Positions 1 through 13,610 of a stretch of DNA of 64,000 bases are shown in pieces. Under the pieces are notes generated by a model. It was not told the DNA's origin. It saw only the letters and a program-made list of their open reading frames with translations, and searched no databases. Origin of the DNA: Strix aluco (Eukaryota > Chordata > Aves > Strigiformes > Strigidae); contig NC_133932.1 of the NCBI RefSeq assembly GCF_031877795.1, forward strand, positions 77,799,937 through 77,863,936. The letters run 5' to 3'. Both the position numbers and the translations under genes were made by a program. The number at the start of each line of letters is the position of its first letter. The stretch's first letter is position 1.

Positions 1-1078
1 CTCCCCTTTCCTGCCTTTGCTAGTGTCTTTGCTGAGAGCAGCTGTAGCATCGGTTTCCACATTTCTCTGTCAATACAGAAACAGCTAATGCTGATTTTGC
101 TCACTATTAAAATTACGTTCAGATCTTGCCAGACAAGCCAGCCTCTTTCTAACTTGTGCAGCCACAGCAAGACAAACATTACCAAGCACAGCAGGTGATG
201 CTGGAAATTAATTAATCATTCTGTTGAAGATGGACATGCCCTGGGGGCATGAGCTCCTGCTCACATGCTTTCTTTGGTTCTGCAATGTTAACAGTAAAAC
301 ATACTCTTGGTTAACATGAAAAGGAAGTAGGTATGAAGAGCCTGAAAAAGCCTTATTTCTTACCACCACCACTCTCCAGAGAATTATCTTCTCTACCACA
401 AAACCTAAAAGAGTATTCAAATTGATCAAAATTTTATGGATTACCAACTTCAGGTATGGGCATTTCTTAGGAAAACAGAGATCTCAAGCTTGTACAGAGT
501 AACATCTCCTTTCTAGGTCCTTCCTCAATCCAGACTTCTCTGTACAAACACAGCGTACCACTGTGATGACCAGGAGAGATGTCATTCACAGAAGCAATCT
601 TTGACATTCAAAAACTATTGTTTTATGAATACCTAAGGGTGATTTTCATAATGCTTGTTATAGATGTCCAAATTAATCATCCTGGCAACTGGTAATGATC
701 TCTAAGCTCAAGAGGCCAATGAGCGATTCAGATAGAAAAGCATACAGGGCTATCAAGGTCAGTACCTCAAGTGGCCTGTGAATACAAGTAGTATTGATGC
801 CTGTTGGACATTCATGTAAGTTCATCATTGTTTCTCTCTGCTGCCCATATAAGCAGGAGCTATCTCTCCTCCACCTCTTGAACTTTGCATAACAGCAATG
901 ACACCAGTGGTGAAGATCATTATTTAATTTTGTCTGCCTACTGATTAGATATCTAGACTAGGATAACCATCTAATCAGTGGAGGGGACAGGGACCTTCAA
1001 AGGCCAGGCCTTCTCACTTATCTTGGGCATTTTCTGTATGTATCTTAGCTGAGATGAATACAGTCCTGGAAGTGTCCA

Positions 1079-1098
1079 TCTCTCTCTCTCTCTCTCTC
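1079..1098. repeat. (TC)10 microsatellite
   Basis: Ten uninterrupted TC dinucleotides are read directly from the sequence. A run of this length is likely to vary in length between individuals. No gene context is visible. Confidence 0.95.
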
Positions 1099-4000
1099 CA
1101 GAAGCTTTGAAGAGAGACACCTAGTTTAGTCCACACCTTATTCTTGGACAGATAAGGTGATTTTAGCATGACCCCGGCCCTGTTAAATTAACAACAATTC
1201 TAGCAAGCCAATTCATTTACTCAGACAGTTGGTAGATATATTTGTTCTCATGCCAGGATTGAATTGTTATAATATCAATACACCGGAACAGGCTTCTCTA
1301 GTATTTGCTTCTAGAGACCTCTTGTTTTAATCTATTCAATTATTGATTAGTGGATGTTCACAAGGGGACACTGAACTCAATGAATATTCAAATCAGCAGG
1401 CTTGCATCAAGTCTTGCACAGCTGTGCCTTACAACACTGTCTACATACAGTAAAACTTCAGTCATACATACAGTCTCAATTTTACCATATCCTAATTATG
1501 CAGAAGATATTTAACTGGTCAAAAAGATATTTAAGTCTGTTCTTGCTTCTGGGGGCCTCCCATTTAGTGTGAGTTATATAAAATGGCAAGTTCTGTAATA
1601 TACATACCGCTTTAAGCTCATGCTCTTTTCAGTGGAAGAAAGAGGGAAATAACATGAAGAAATATCCACACAGTAATACCACAGGTCTATAGGATACATG
1701 CATTCAGATACTATATTGGGCATGAAAACTCCAGAACTATTTACTGCACTTCATAAATAGTTAAAAAAAAAAAATACTATTTGTTTGATTTAGCTTTCTT
1801 GCTTGGGAAAATATCCTTTACTTTTGCATATGCCATGAAATCTGGACTTACTCCGGGTTCAACAGCATTTCCTCAGGATAGTAGTCCTGTGGAGACTAAC
1901 AACCCCCACTACATTTGATGGAGTTTGTAAGACAATTTGTAGGGTAATTTTTCTAAAATTTTGATTATTGTTTTTTTAAATTTCGTATAACATAAGTATC
2001 CATTTTGCCTTCTTGTCTTGCTGCATTCACTTTTCTCGGTGTCTAGAGTTCTCTTTCAAGGAAATCTCTTTATCTCTTCTCTTTTTCACATCTACCACTT
2101 TCTGCCATTGGGGTTCTGCTCTTCAGCCTTCCTTGAAGCATAGCCAGCCTCTGCCATCTTCCATGTCTTAGTTGCTTATCCCATTCTCCTCCCTTGTTTT
2201 TGCCCTTTCCAAGCCACCAACTCTACTGTCTCTTTGCTCAGAGAACAGTGTCCTCCTGAAACAGGAAGGTAATCCATTAATACAACCGTAATATGTAGAA
2301 ATGTGTCTAGTTTAAATTAAAGTCAACTCACCACGTCTCTCCATCACTTTCTCTATATGTAGGCTATTTTATTCTGAACACAAAAAATCCTGGATCCTTA
2401 TGGAACAATATGATCTCTGCATATTACTCAGGAAGTCGCTGACTTCAGTCCCACAGCAACAGTTGTTGCACTCACACAGACAGGCAACATAACGCCTGTG
2501 CTCCTTGTTGGTGCAATAGAGCAAAAGAACATGATTTTCCACAGTCTGCTTACTTTTGGTGCCTGACAGGTATGTCTCAGAAGTAGCTGAGGCTCCTAGT
2601 GCTCAGTGAGAGGGGATGCTCTTTCTGCCCAACATAGCTGTCAAAACACTTGGAAAGCACCTCTCACGCATTTCTTATGTAAGGAAATAAAGCACTTGAA
2701 ATCCATTTCTGGTAAATATTTAATGCTTCCATTGAGAGTACAGGAAAACAACAGGAATATTGAGCTTTTCTATCAGGTCCCAGCTGTGTCTGCCTATGCC
2801 CCTCCTGAGAATAAGCACCTACCAGTGCTGCCCTGGGCTGATCTGAGCAATGGTTAGCCATTTTACAGCCAGGGATGCAGGAGACACAGAGCTAGACAAG
2901 GAACCAGAACGACATCAGCAGCAAACTGTCTCCTCACCAGCCTTCTGTGTCTGCCCTAGCGATGGCTGGAAAGGGGCATGTCCTCAGCTGAGCTTGACTT
3001 GGGCCTTTTGATCGTTCTTCATGAGTTTCTCCCACTCTGAATGAGTGGTCCAGCTGCTAGGTCCCTGTGCATGAGGTGAGAGATGTTCTGACATAGTTCA
3101 GCTAGATATGAGTGTATCTGGCTTTTTGTCATTCTCCAAGAATTTAAACAAGTACCTGCCCAAAAACTAGAAGCTACATAGCTTTAGGAAAAAAGTAGGT
3201 ATTCATGTCCCAAAAAATAGTCATTTCAGGGTGATGGTTCACAGGCAATTAATAATAAGCACCAGAGGGGTTTTCAAATTAAGCAGGGAGGTATCTAGAG
3301 AGCTGAGTTACATAAAAAGGTGTCAAGCAATCCTGCAAGGTGAGGGGACCATGTTGCTGTCACTACTTAGGATAGGTTTTAATCATTGCTAGTGAGTATT
3401 GTTTCCTCCAAGGTCAAAAATGCCAGGATAGAGTTTTATTCATGCCTGCCTCTCAACATCAGACATTAACATATGTGCATATCATTTTCAAAACCAGGAC
3501 AGGTCCTGACCCCTTGACTACTTCTGATTGCTGTGACTTTTGTGAAACGTGGTGGACTCAGATACTGAGGGGAAAATAGACTTTTTGGAGGAAGAAGGAT
3601 TATATTGTTAGTAGACAGAAAACATCAATTTCCTAAAAACTCTTTGCCCCAGCCCCAAGGTTGCTCAATGGACACATTTGCAGCACATCACAAATGTTTC
3701 CTTAACCCTAGCATATTGATGTGAAAACACTCTCTTGAATAGCTGGAAAAATGTGTTTACTTTGCAATATGTCAGGACATTAAACTATGAAATGCCTCAA
3801 CTTACTTAAATCTGCATACACCAACATAAAGTGTGCTTAACCCCAGATGTTGCAAAAATATGATCTGCAATCTAGTAACAGCATATTTAGAGGCCAGATA
3901 TTGTAGCAAACTTTTTTCATTTCCACACAAGTTCCTTTTTTGTTTCTATGTTAGTTGCTCTTGATTCTGAGTTGCAAAAAGGCTAATAAAACCCCATTTA

Positions 4001-4731
4001 GCGCTGTGAGATATACAACAGTGCAGCACCCTGGCTCTGCTGCAGCACGACACCAAATGAAGCCACAATGGAATTAAGTTTTTCCATATAGAGAGAAGCA
4101 TGCATGCTTTGTTCACTGTCCTACACCCAAAATTTACATGGGGAGAGGAGGCACTTCTCACCATGTGGAAACTGTTAAGAGGATGTGAAAACAAATGTTT
4201 TTAATTGAAATTGTCATTGCTGAGCCAGACTGCTGTCTGGGGTATCTTGCTGAAAAGTGACAGCAGCAGCAGGGAAACAATGTAAGAGATTGTAAAACCA
4301 GTTTCCATTCTGCACTAATTCAGGGACCACATATGGGATGCTATAATGTTGTTTATTTTAAGACCTAGCACTAAGGGTGGAAAGCCTCTTGGTGGTGAGA
4401 GGCTGAGAGCTGGGGAGGAAGCACAATCTGGGTCAGACACTGAAGATCTGCGCCCCTCCGCCGCTGACCTGCTGTGGAGCCTTGTGCTGCTCACGTCATC
4501 CTCCCTGCCTGTGTGTCCTCTCAGGCTCTGTGATCGTGCTGTCTCTTGACATTACCATTTCACTGGGGACAGGTTCAATCTTCTGTAATGCATCCTTAAG
4601 TACGAATGCAATAACACTGTGAATAATAGTAAATAACAATTTGCACCAGTATATTGGCTGTGGAAGGTCTCGCTTCCCTCCAGTCCAGTCCAGCTTTCCA
4701 AATCCATGACAAGAGTCTGACAGAAACTTGT

Positions 4732-4763
4732 CAATCCTGGAACAATACAATCCTGGAACAATT
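4732..4763. repeat. 16-bp tandem duplication, two copies
   Basis: Two adjacent 16-bp units, each beginning CAATCCTGGAACAAT, match at 15 of 16 bases. This looks like a recent replication-slippage duplication. No function is suggested. Confidence 0.9.
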
Positions 4764-7700
4764 ATTTGTAAAGATTAATATTTCTTTAATTTGAATTTGG
4801 AAAATTCTTTTATATATCTGCTCCTTTTTACTCGGTGAAGTCTTGAAAGTTTGACTATGTGAGTTTTGCTCATGCAGGCCTGGGCACTGTGCACATGTGT
4901 TATCACCTAGCACACACACCAGCAAAGCATGTTTCCAGCGGTCAGTGTTCAGGCACAGGGTCAGGCTGCCCTCTCCAACTCACACAGAGGAGATCAAAGC
5001 TGTGACACATCAGCCCTACCTCTGTTTCTCACGGGAATATTTATAGCCAAACCATGTTTTGTAAGAACAGGTATCTAAAGCTGAACCTGGCATCTGGATG
5101 TAGAACGCAAAGCTGAGAGCTGATGCATGTGTGCCTGCTCTCCAGCAGTTCCCTTTCAGCTCCTGCTTCAGGCTTTAAAGCACCCATGAAAAGCAATGTC
5201 GTCTAACTTTCTTCTGTTTTCACACAAATTTACCCAGCAGAGGGTGAAGGGGGGTGAATCCCAGGATGAGAATCATTTTGATTTTCCACTTCTATGAATG
5301 AGACAGAAAGGCTTTACCTCTTTCACAGGAAGCAGGGAAAGCAACTCTTGCTAAGCCAGACTGACCTTTCTGAACTCAGAAGACAAAGTATTGCCAATTC
5401 TGTCAAAATGGTCTCAGTTACATGAATAAACCTGATAATCAGGCAGGCCAAAACTATCTGCAAAAAGCTTCTACATCAATTCACAGCATGAACAAACTAC
5501 AAGCAAGCCTTTTCTGTTTCAGACAAAGTGGAACCGAAATCAAAGAATTAGTGCAATTTTATATTCTGATTCGGAGAATTATATAATGCTCATGCTACCA
5601 CTGAATCCTTAAATAGCTTTACTCCTCCTGCGTGCTCTCGCCTCCCTAGTTCTTGAAATATTAAACCCTTTTTGACAGTATCCTTTGAGTTCTCGGTTTA
5701 AACACTGCATGAGCAAATTAAGTTTGTATATATGTGTAATGTAATGTTCATGTGAGGCGCCTCTTCATATTGCATATATGCATCTTTGATATGGAAATGG
5801 GAATGCTTTGGGCATGTAGCATTCTGCGGACCATTCTGGACTAATGCACGTATTGGCAAGGAGCTGACTGTTGCATCTTCCTCCTGGGATGGGGAAGCAC
5901 AGTTCGATGCCCTGCTCAAGATGTTCACTCTGGGTATGCTCCATGCCACAGGTCGCAACAAAAACTGGAGTAAACACTACCTATCCTGTCCCCGTGCCTG
6001 GTTTCTACAGAAAGGGAAGCTGGGCCCCTGAAAATAGAAAGCATCACACACAACTTCCCACTGTGAGTGACTGGGGCAGCAGGACATGATGCAGCTCACC
6101 CTTGCACCATTGTTTAAACATATCCAGAGTCTGTTCAGCATTGCCCTCCCCCCATAAGGGACTAGACTTGATCCCCCAAGCAGTCTCATCTATCTTTGTC
6201 CCTCAAGTCACATTTTAACCACATATCCCCCTGCCTTCTGAGGATGCTTCCAATTCTAATTCAAAAGCCATCTCCCTTTGGCACAGATTTGTGCCTCTGC
6301 ACTTTTGTGATGGAAAATTATGAGCTGAAATAAATAATCATGAGTCTGTGGTAGCAGAAAGAATGATGTCCCCTAAAGGAAGGAATCCTCAGCAATTTCA
6401 ATTGTCTGCATAATTAATTTTTTTGTGTCCCTCATTTGGAGTCTCTGTCACACTTTGCAAATCCACACCAGGGCGTTGCATCTATTGCTTTAGGGCATAA
6501 GCCATTTATATTCTCCGAGTCCCATTTTGGAAGCCTCAGTCCCACTGAGTAGATATTATACATTCAAGGAATCTCACTGATACCAAAATGACTAACCGTG
6601 TGAGTGCAACTCACAGCATCAATAAGCTACGTGACCTACCAGATAAATTAGTATTGCTTTGCAAATGCATTGAAAAGTAATGCAAGGGCTGTGTATGACT
6701 TTGCAGAAGGAATAAGTTGAATCACCTGAGACCCTTGCCTTACAGCTGGCTAAGGTTGGGCAGGAGGGTTTGGTTTGGTTTTTCCTAAAAGATTTGTATG
6801 GTTCAAACAGAAAACTTGTTGGGGAATGGTAAACAAGGTCTGAGTGCAGGAAGCTGGACTGAGTAAACATAAGACAAGTAAAGGCCAAGTAGATGTGATC
6901 TTCACATCTCATTCCTCCAGTTTATATGCATATTATTGTTAATATTAATCTCGGTGTAAAACTCAGCACCAGACATGAAATGTTAAGCATGCCATGAAAA
7001 TGGTAGGTTGTGTGTGTTTTCTTTAAAAGTCAGTCAAATCCAGACTCATATCTAAAGACACCTTTCATCTTTCCCCCCGCTTCCACAAGTGTCTGTAGTG
7101 TCTTAATTATTCACATATTCATATTATGATATTCCCTGCTCTCTAACTGCAAATGTAGAGTTCATACTGACATCTTTTTCGTTTCAGAAATAGCTCAAAT
7201 TGTTTTGAACTATATCTTCTATGACCTAAATGACTTTGTGAGTTCATATCTATAAAGCATGTCATTTTTGCCATGACTGTCACATGATATCTTTCATCTT
7301 TTTCCATAACATACGTTCTATGTAAAGCATGAAGAAATTGGGGGTTTTTGTTTTGACTTCACTTGGTTTTGGCCAGGCCGATAAGTGCTCTCACTACCTT
7401 TCCTCTGAAACAAGTTTTATTAACCTAGAGTCTTCTCTGAATTTAATTTTAATTTCCCTAAAATTGCTGCTATACCATGCCTCTTTTCAGACTGACCTCA
7501 GTGAACACAGCTGCCACTTCCTATGCATTATCCTCTACTAAATCTCAGACTTCTTTAAACAACAGAAAGAAATCACTGCCTCTACCTTTCTTCCCCTGAG
7601 ATGACACTCTGCTCCATAGTTATGAATAATCCCCCTAAGATGGCTGATCTGATTGGGTTAGCACTAAACTATTTGAGGGAAGATAACCTGGATTGATTTT

Positions 7701-8148
7701 AAAAAATAACAGTTTAATAGATTTTATGGCCATAGGGGCTGCTGTGATTATATGGGTTAAATTCCTACCAAACACTAGGCTAATTCCTGGCTGAGTTAAA
7801 TAATATCTTTTTTAAGCCAATTCAGTTTTGGATTAAAGATACATCCCTTGACAAACTGCTCCGATGATTAATTACCTTTGCTATTTAAAACTGTGAACCC
7901 CCCTTGAAATTTCAAGCTTCAGTTGATAGTCTGAACACATACATAAGCCTCTTCCACGGGGTTAACGACTTCTCTAGTGTCAGATACTCACACCGTCTCT
8001 AGGGGTGTTCAAAGGCTGCTCTCAGATCAGTTTAGGATCATCTTCTTTTTTGACAGGCTAAAGGGGCTGCTTCCACAAGACCCTTAACGGCAGAGTATAT
8101 TTTTTGTACTTTCAACCTTTCTAAAATCTCTCCAGTTTTCATCATACC

Positions 8149-8167
8149 TTTTTTTTTTTTTTTTTTT
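8149..8167. repeat. Poly(T) run of 19
   Basis: Nineteen consecutive T residues are followed by CCCC. It could be the poly(A) tail of an old minus-strand retrocopy, but no retrocopy body is recognisable beside it. Confidence 0.85.
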
Positions 8168-8975
8168 CCCCTTTTAAGCCTGGCACTAGCATGGGGCACA
8201 TTATTCTGCAAACGATCCTGCTGGTGCTGTACAGGGGGCAATAAGACCTCCCGCTCCTGCCTGACACCCTGCTGTTTACACCTCCTTGGCTCTCATCCAT
8301 GCTCTCAGCCAGCACATCTCAGTGGGAACTCATGTTCACTTTGTTAACCAATGAGACTGGCCAGTAAAACTTAAAATGCAACTGCTTTTCAACAGAAAAC
8401 TTTAAGACTACTTTTTCTGCTTTCTGTCATGCTCCAACACATACACATAGATAAAAGACCCAGCAAATAAAATGCTTCGATCAAGACTTGCTGCTGTAAC
8501 ACCCCTTGGTTACGACAGCTTGCTTTCTCCCTTGTCTCCTCTGTGGGTGAGGCTTCCCAGTCGGGCTAAGAGCTGAGGAGAGGAGATAAAAGTGGTGACA
8601 GGAACCAGAACAGCGAGGAACAGAGCCCCCTCCCCAGCAAGGTGCCCACGCCGTGCTTCTCCTGCCATGCACGTGTCCTGGTGCCAAGAGGAATAGCAGT
8701 GGTACAGCATGGCACTGTCAGACCTGATATACGGAGTGGCTCAGCAGCATAAGTCATTCAATGCCATCATGCTATACAGCCAGGTCTGAGTATTGGGCTT
8801 TTCCATTTTAGATCACAGAAGTTTGTGTTGTCCAGAGTCAGACACTCCCACGAAATACTTCCCCAATTCATGAACAGGTCTACCACTGCACCTTTGTTCC
8901 TCTTCAAAATCTTCATTGCCCAGAGCGCAATTCCCTCCTTCTCCATCTATGAGGCATGCATGACCCTTCTGAGAT

Positions 8976-9527
8976 GTGGTTACAGTATTTGGAAATCATT
9001 GTTTGTACCAGGCACACAAAACAGTGGGCAGCAGATTCCTTCAGACAGGCCAAGCACAGTCACCACACCTGACCTCCCCAGGTGCCTCTGCACCGGAAAG
9101 AAGTGCAGAGGGGCACCAACTCTCCCCCACCAGCTGTCCCTTCAAGCTGTACCCTGCACCCTTCTTATGGAGGATTATTGCACCTTGGACAGCCTTAAGA
9201 GCTATACAGACAATTAGTACTCTGTCTTGTCACAGTTTCATGTCCATAGTTCAAAGACTCTTTACTTTGCTCTCCTGTAGCAGTCGCTCCTCTGACAGAA
9301 ATGCTGCTACAGGGACATCTGAAGGCTCCCAATCTCAACTCTCTACTCCGCTATCAATTTCTCCCACTCCTGTTTTCTTTATTTTAATTGAGCTAACAGC
9401 TTTATCCCAATATGCTCACTGGTTGTTTATTCTTTGCTTCTCTCACTTTTTTTCGTACACTCTCCTCACAGCTCCTTATGTCTTTGAGAATAAATATTTG
9501 TGTCTTCATGTCCAGTATGAGTTATGA
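8976..9527 (+). other. Unexplained 183-codon open frame
   Basis: This is the longest open frame in the window outside transposable elements. The translation is rich in Ser, Thr, Pro and Leu and has a hydrophobic stretch near its C-terminus (about residues 135-165). I recognise no domain and no catalytic or metal-binding motif. A second + strand frame (8825-9217) overlaps it in another phase, which argues against either being selected as coding. There is no obvious promoter or Kozak-type start. It is most likely a chance frame in a C/T-rich stretch; a lineage-specific transcript cannot be excluded. Confidence 0.15.
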
Positions 9528-12500
9528 AAACAACAACCAAGAGGCTGTTGGTTCATGTCAAGTCAGCCACGCTGCACTGACTCCATATGCACACATTGCG
9601 TAAACTTAAAAAAAATCTGTAATTACATGTATTATAAGACATCACCTTTTTGATTATCACACTCTGGAAGGTATGATATGCAAAGTTAACTTTCAGAGGA
9701 AACTGAGAACAAACAGCAGTTCAGTAGAGTTCCAGATAAAATTGCCTTGGTTTTATTCCTCTCTTGGTATAACTTGTCAGGATTTGATATATCTTTTTAA
9801 AAAGAAAAAAAAATGTTTATTGTATAGTTTTGTATATTACCAATAAAAGAGATGTATTAAAAGAGAACCATGAAAAAGCCAGAAAGAACCAGGCAATTAT
9901 TTTTGTCTCTAACAACTAAAAATCAATCTATGTGCCACCTTGCCTTGTGAGTCAATATGGCCCTGACTTAGCATATTCCCAATCACACACTTAACTGTAA
10001 GTCCGCAAATAGTCTTATTGACTTTGATTAGCCATATGTTCAAGTTTGACTGAATCAAGACCTCTAACAGATGTACATAACTTTTATTAAATGCAAAACT
10101 GAGGAAAACAAGGTGCCTGGCTTTCTGAATAGTCTGAAAATCAGGCAGGAGCGTTAGAAAGGTTATTCACATTTGTGAGGTTTAGTGTGGAGATCAACTA
10201 AAAAAACATTCATGTTTTCTTCCCAAGAACTCCTCTCCCTTCCTGACCCAGATATTGCTATCTCAGATAAATGCAAAACCAGGGTCATACTATTCTGACT
10301 TGGTTTTGCAAAAGCTGCATCAAAAGGTTTTGCAAAATCTAACCTATAGTCAGCATGTTCTGGCTGCTGCAGTGTGTCTAAGAGTGCAAAAGGGTGGTAG
10401 AAACAAGCTTGGACGCTGCAACTCAGATGCCTTTGATCCCCATCCCCTGCCATTATCTTTCACTCATAGCCTGTCTCAGGTCACCCCACACTTTTCACAA
10501 ATATGTCTCCAAAGGTTTGATTTCAGTAGAGGGCTCAAGGCATTCACATATCGTTCCTCTTTTATTCACCCCTTCAATAAAATGGGAAGTGTCCTCTTTG
10601 GCTAGAACCACATACAGCTCCACTTCCTAGAAGGAAAGCAAAATATGATGTGTGGACACTGAGTGTGGAAAAGGACAGGACAATGGAGATCTTCACTGAA
10701 GATAAGTTATCTTTTGAAAAGGTAGCTGGATTTTCTTGTTTTGTGGCTCTGGTCCCTGATAAGTTATAAGAAAGAATGAGGGCCTAAAATAATAAAGCAA
10801 GAACTGTAAAATCAGAGCACCAAGTTTTGTACTGCTTTATACCTCTGACACTGACACTGCTTGGGAAGCCAGGTCAGAAAGTGAAGGCTTGGGAGAATTT
10901 CATCGCTTAAATCTGGAACAGTGGGATATCTGACTACAGCGTTTTGAACAACCTCTGATTTCATAATTAAAGTTTGGAGGTGGCCAAAATAAAGAGAATT
11001 ACATCAATCAGCAGCTGCTAATGGACACCAGTGAGTCTTCCATTTCAGTGAAACTACAACTTTGTAAAGATTGTGTTGTATGGCAGAGGGTTACAGCTAC
11101 ATTATTATTAGAAATAATGCCTGACAACAGCGAAAGCAACAAGACCTGGAGACTGTTCCGTACCCAGAACTTGCAGAGTAACCAGAGCTGGGAGAGGCAA
11201 GAGACAGCCTGCTGAGCACCACCAATGATCTCAGGAGAGACCCCCCAGGCTACTGGAGTTGCTTATGTTCATCCAATGGATTGAGTTCCTCTTCAACTGA
11301 GCCAGTAATTTCCAGACAGCCATTCAGCATCATTTGCAAGGTTTAGATTAATTGATTTTGGGATTTCTCAGACTCTGTCAACCAGGTGCATGATTTAGTC
11401 ACCTACACTTAGGCATCTGGTATCATTTTGAGGTAGTCTGGCATATCCTGTTTGTCATTAAGCAGACTCACAAGATGCCATAAGTTGTATGAAACACCTG
11501 TTATCTGCAGAGAAGTATCTTGGGTACTCTGTGGCATCTCAGAAAGCACTAATCACCTACACATAGGCAACTAACCTTCTCCTAGACCTCCACTGACTAT
11601 AGCACAAGCTTGTACTCACAGCTCATGTGTAGAGACTCACATACAGACACATGAATTTGAGTGTCTCTATCATTGAGCTGAATCCCATTCCTGCTGACTC
11701 AGTAATCTTCATCTATCATGCCCAAAACACACACCCAGTAGAAGATCAGTGCTTACTGGCACTGAAGTTGCTTGTAGCTCCTTTCACTTTCTTTTTTTTC
11801 CTCTGTCCTCTGGTCCCCATGCTCCATCAGTTATTTCAACCTCTTTCCTTCTTCCTTTTCCACATCTTTTATCCACTGCTCTCTGTACACAGAATGGCTG
11901 TCTTCCTTCAGTCCCTGCATCCTGAATCCTGTCACAGTCTTTAGAAATTATCAAGGCTGTCTGGTCTTTGCAACATAGCAATGCACCCCATCAAGGACCA
12001 CTGGAGACAACATTTAGCACAGTGCTGAGGTCCTTGTTTTGCCAGCTGGGTGGCATAGGTCTGACATTCCCCTGGTTGAGGACCACCTCCAACCTTAGCC
12101 CAGGTTAAGCACTTGTCAAATGCTCTTGTACTAACCAAGGTGCCATACAAGAAAAAAAGTAGCAGCCAAGATTTTGTAGAATGATGGGATTCAGATATCC
12201 CTGCTTTTAGCATTTACTGTCAGCTAACTCTAGGCACTCCCCACTCTCTGTGCCATCTGGTTTTGATGCCATTTGGAGACACTGAACTTGGAGATGTTCA
12301 AATGGCATGATACATTGCCATGAAGGTACCTGAGAAATCTCTGTGCTTTGCTGTAATTCTCTTCTCAGGTAACTAGATGTGAGAAAAAAAATACACACGA
12401 GCACTGGAAGATGTGTTTTAAAAGTTATATGCAATTGCTGAATGACTGATTCAGTTCTTCCAGGCATTTCTGCCTTCACTGGATTTAAAACTCCTTAAGA

Positions 12501-12680
12501 CTATGTGTAGATTAAGAGGTTGGACCATTTCCTGGTTCTTAGGTAGATGTCCCAGTAGTATCCCATCTCCAGAAAGGTCAAGAGCCCTTCGTGCATCTCC
12601 TTTGCCACATAAAGGAAATAAATAGCTGTGCATTGGAAAGGAAATACACAGTCCAGACAGCAGGGGTCAGGATGCTGGTA

Positions 12681-12700
12681 CCTGACAGTACCTGACAGTA
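12681..12700. repeat. 10-bp tandem duplication
   Basis: Two identical CCTGACAGTA units are adjacent, preceded by GGTA. This is a minor slippage duplication. Confidence 0.9.
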
Positions 12701-13426
12701 CACCCAGCCAGTAATCCAGATTCAGACTGTGTATCCTAAACCTTTGGATTGTGCCTGATCAAAAGCTCCTGCAGGCAGAGAGTGAACTGCTTTGTGCACA
12801 CAGCACAGAGCAAGCTGTCAGTGCTGAGTAAATAATACATAACAAGTTTTATAACCAGGACTTAAAAGTATCTAACAGTTCTCTCATGGCAGCTGCATAT
12901 TTGCTTACTGTGGGAAGTGAGTGACATTCAAATGCATGCATCCAGGCAGCTAGTTGGCCTGGGGAGCTATGCCATCCTTCCCGCCAGCTCCTGGTCCAAT
13001 CGACGACATATGGGTGATGTTTTGTTCCAGCCCCAAGCAAATCACAACAGAGGCATAGATTTGCCTTCTCAGAGGGATTTCTAGGAGTGTAGGAGAAGCT
13101 GTTTTCCTAGAGCTTTAACAGATCTGAATGCACCAAAGGTACTGCTGCACCATTGTCCTTGGGGCATCAGCATCCCTTTGCCACGTTTGTCTGGCATGGG
13201 GAGGGGAGAAAAGGCTTACCTGTCCCTGAGTCCACCTCTCTGGAACTGGAAAGAGTTATAAAAATAAATTAATGTCTTTGAGTAAGGGCAATATGTGCAT
13301 TTTGAACCATTTCTTATTTGTAGTTCTCACTGATATTATCCATGATATTTTCATTCAAACTGAAGAGTAGACAAGATCAAAGAGTTCACCTGGTTTTGTT
13401 TGTTTTTAAAGCAAAAAAAATATTTT

Positions 13427-13610
13427 TCATAGGAGTACAGACCTGGAAGGAACCTCCTACACTGTCAAATCCTCCTTCTTGCTGCCTCTTTCAATTACGT
13501 CACTTTATCCCTTTCTTCAGCTGATTGTGCTCTATCTTGAATCTGCTCAGGCCTCTTGAAGCCCCTGTTCATACTGGGAAGCAGCTCCAGAGCCTCATTC
13601 CTCCTCTGCT
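13427..13610 (-). mobile_element. Probable ancient CR1 3'-end fragment
   Basis: The segment opens with a CATAGGAGTACAGACCTGGA block followed by GGAACCTC. This resembles the reverse complement of the 3' region of old amniote CR1 elements, where a 'tggaagggacctc' block is typical. It continues with CT-rich text containing GCTCCAGAGCCTCATTCCTC. It is far more diverged than the three clear CR1 copies in this window and has no clean end. I place it on the minus strand by analogy with those copies. A different old repeat family is possible. Confidence 0.4.

Larger units (their letters stand above)
1..13426. other. Intergenic or intronic DNA, no gene recognised
   Basis: I see no recognisable protein domain, RNA gene or transposable element here. 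Open frames are short and mostly overlap each other on opposite strands, as chance frames do. Small simple repeats are listed separately. Two overlapping + strand frames at 8825-9217 and 8976-9527 are the longest; they have no motif I know. Conserved regulatory DNA could be present, but it cannot be judged from a single sequence. Confidence 0.6.
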
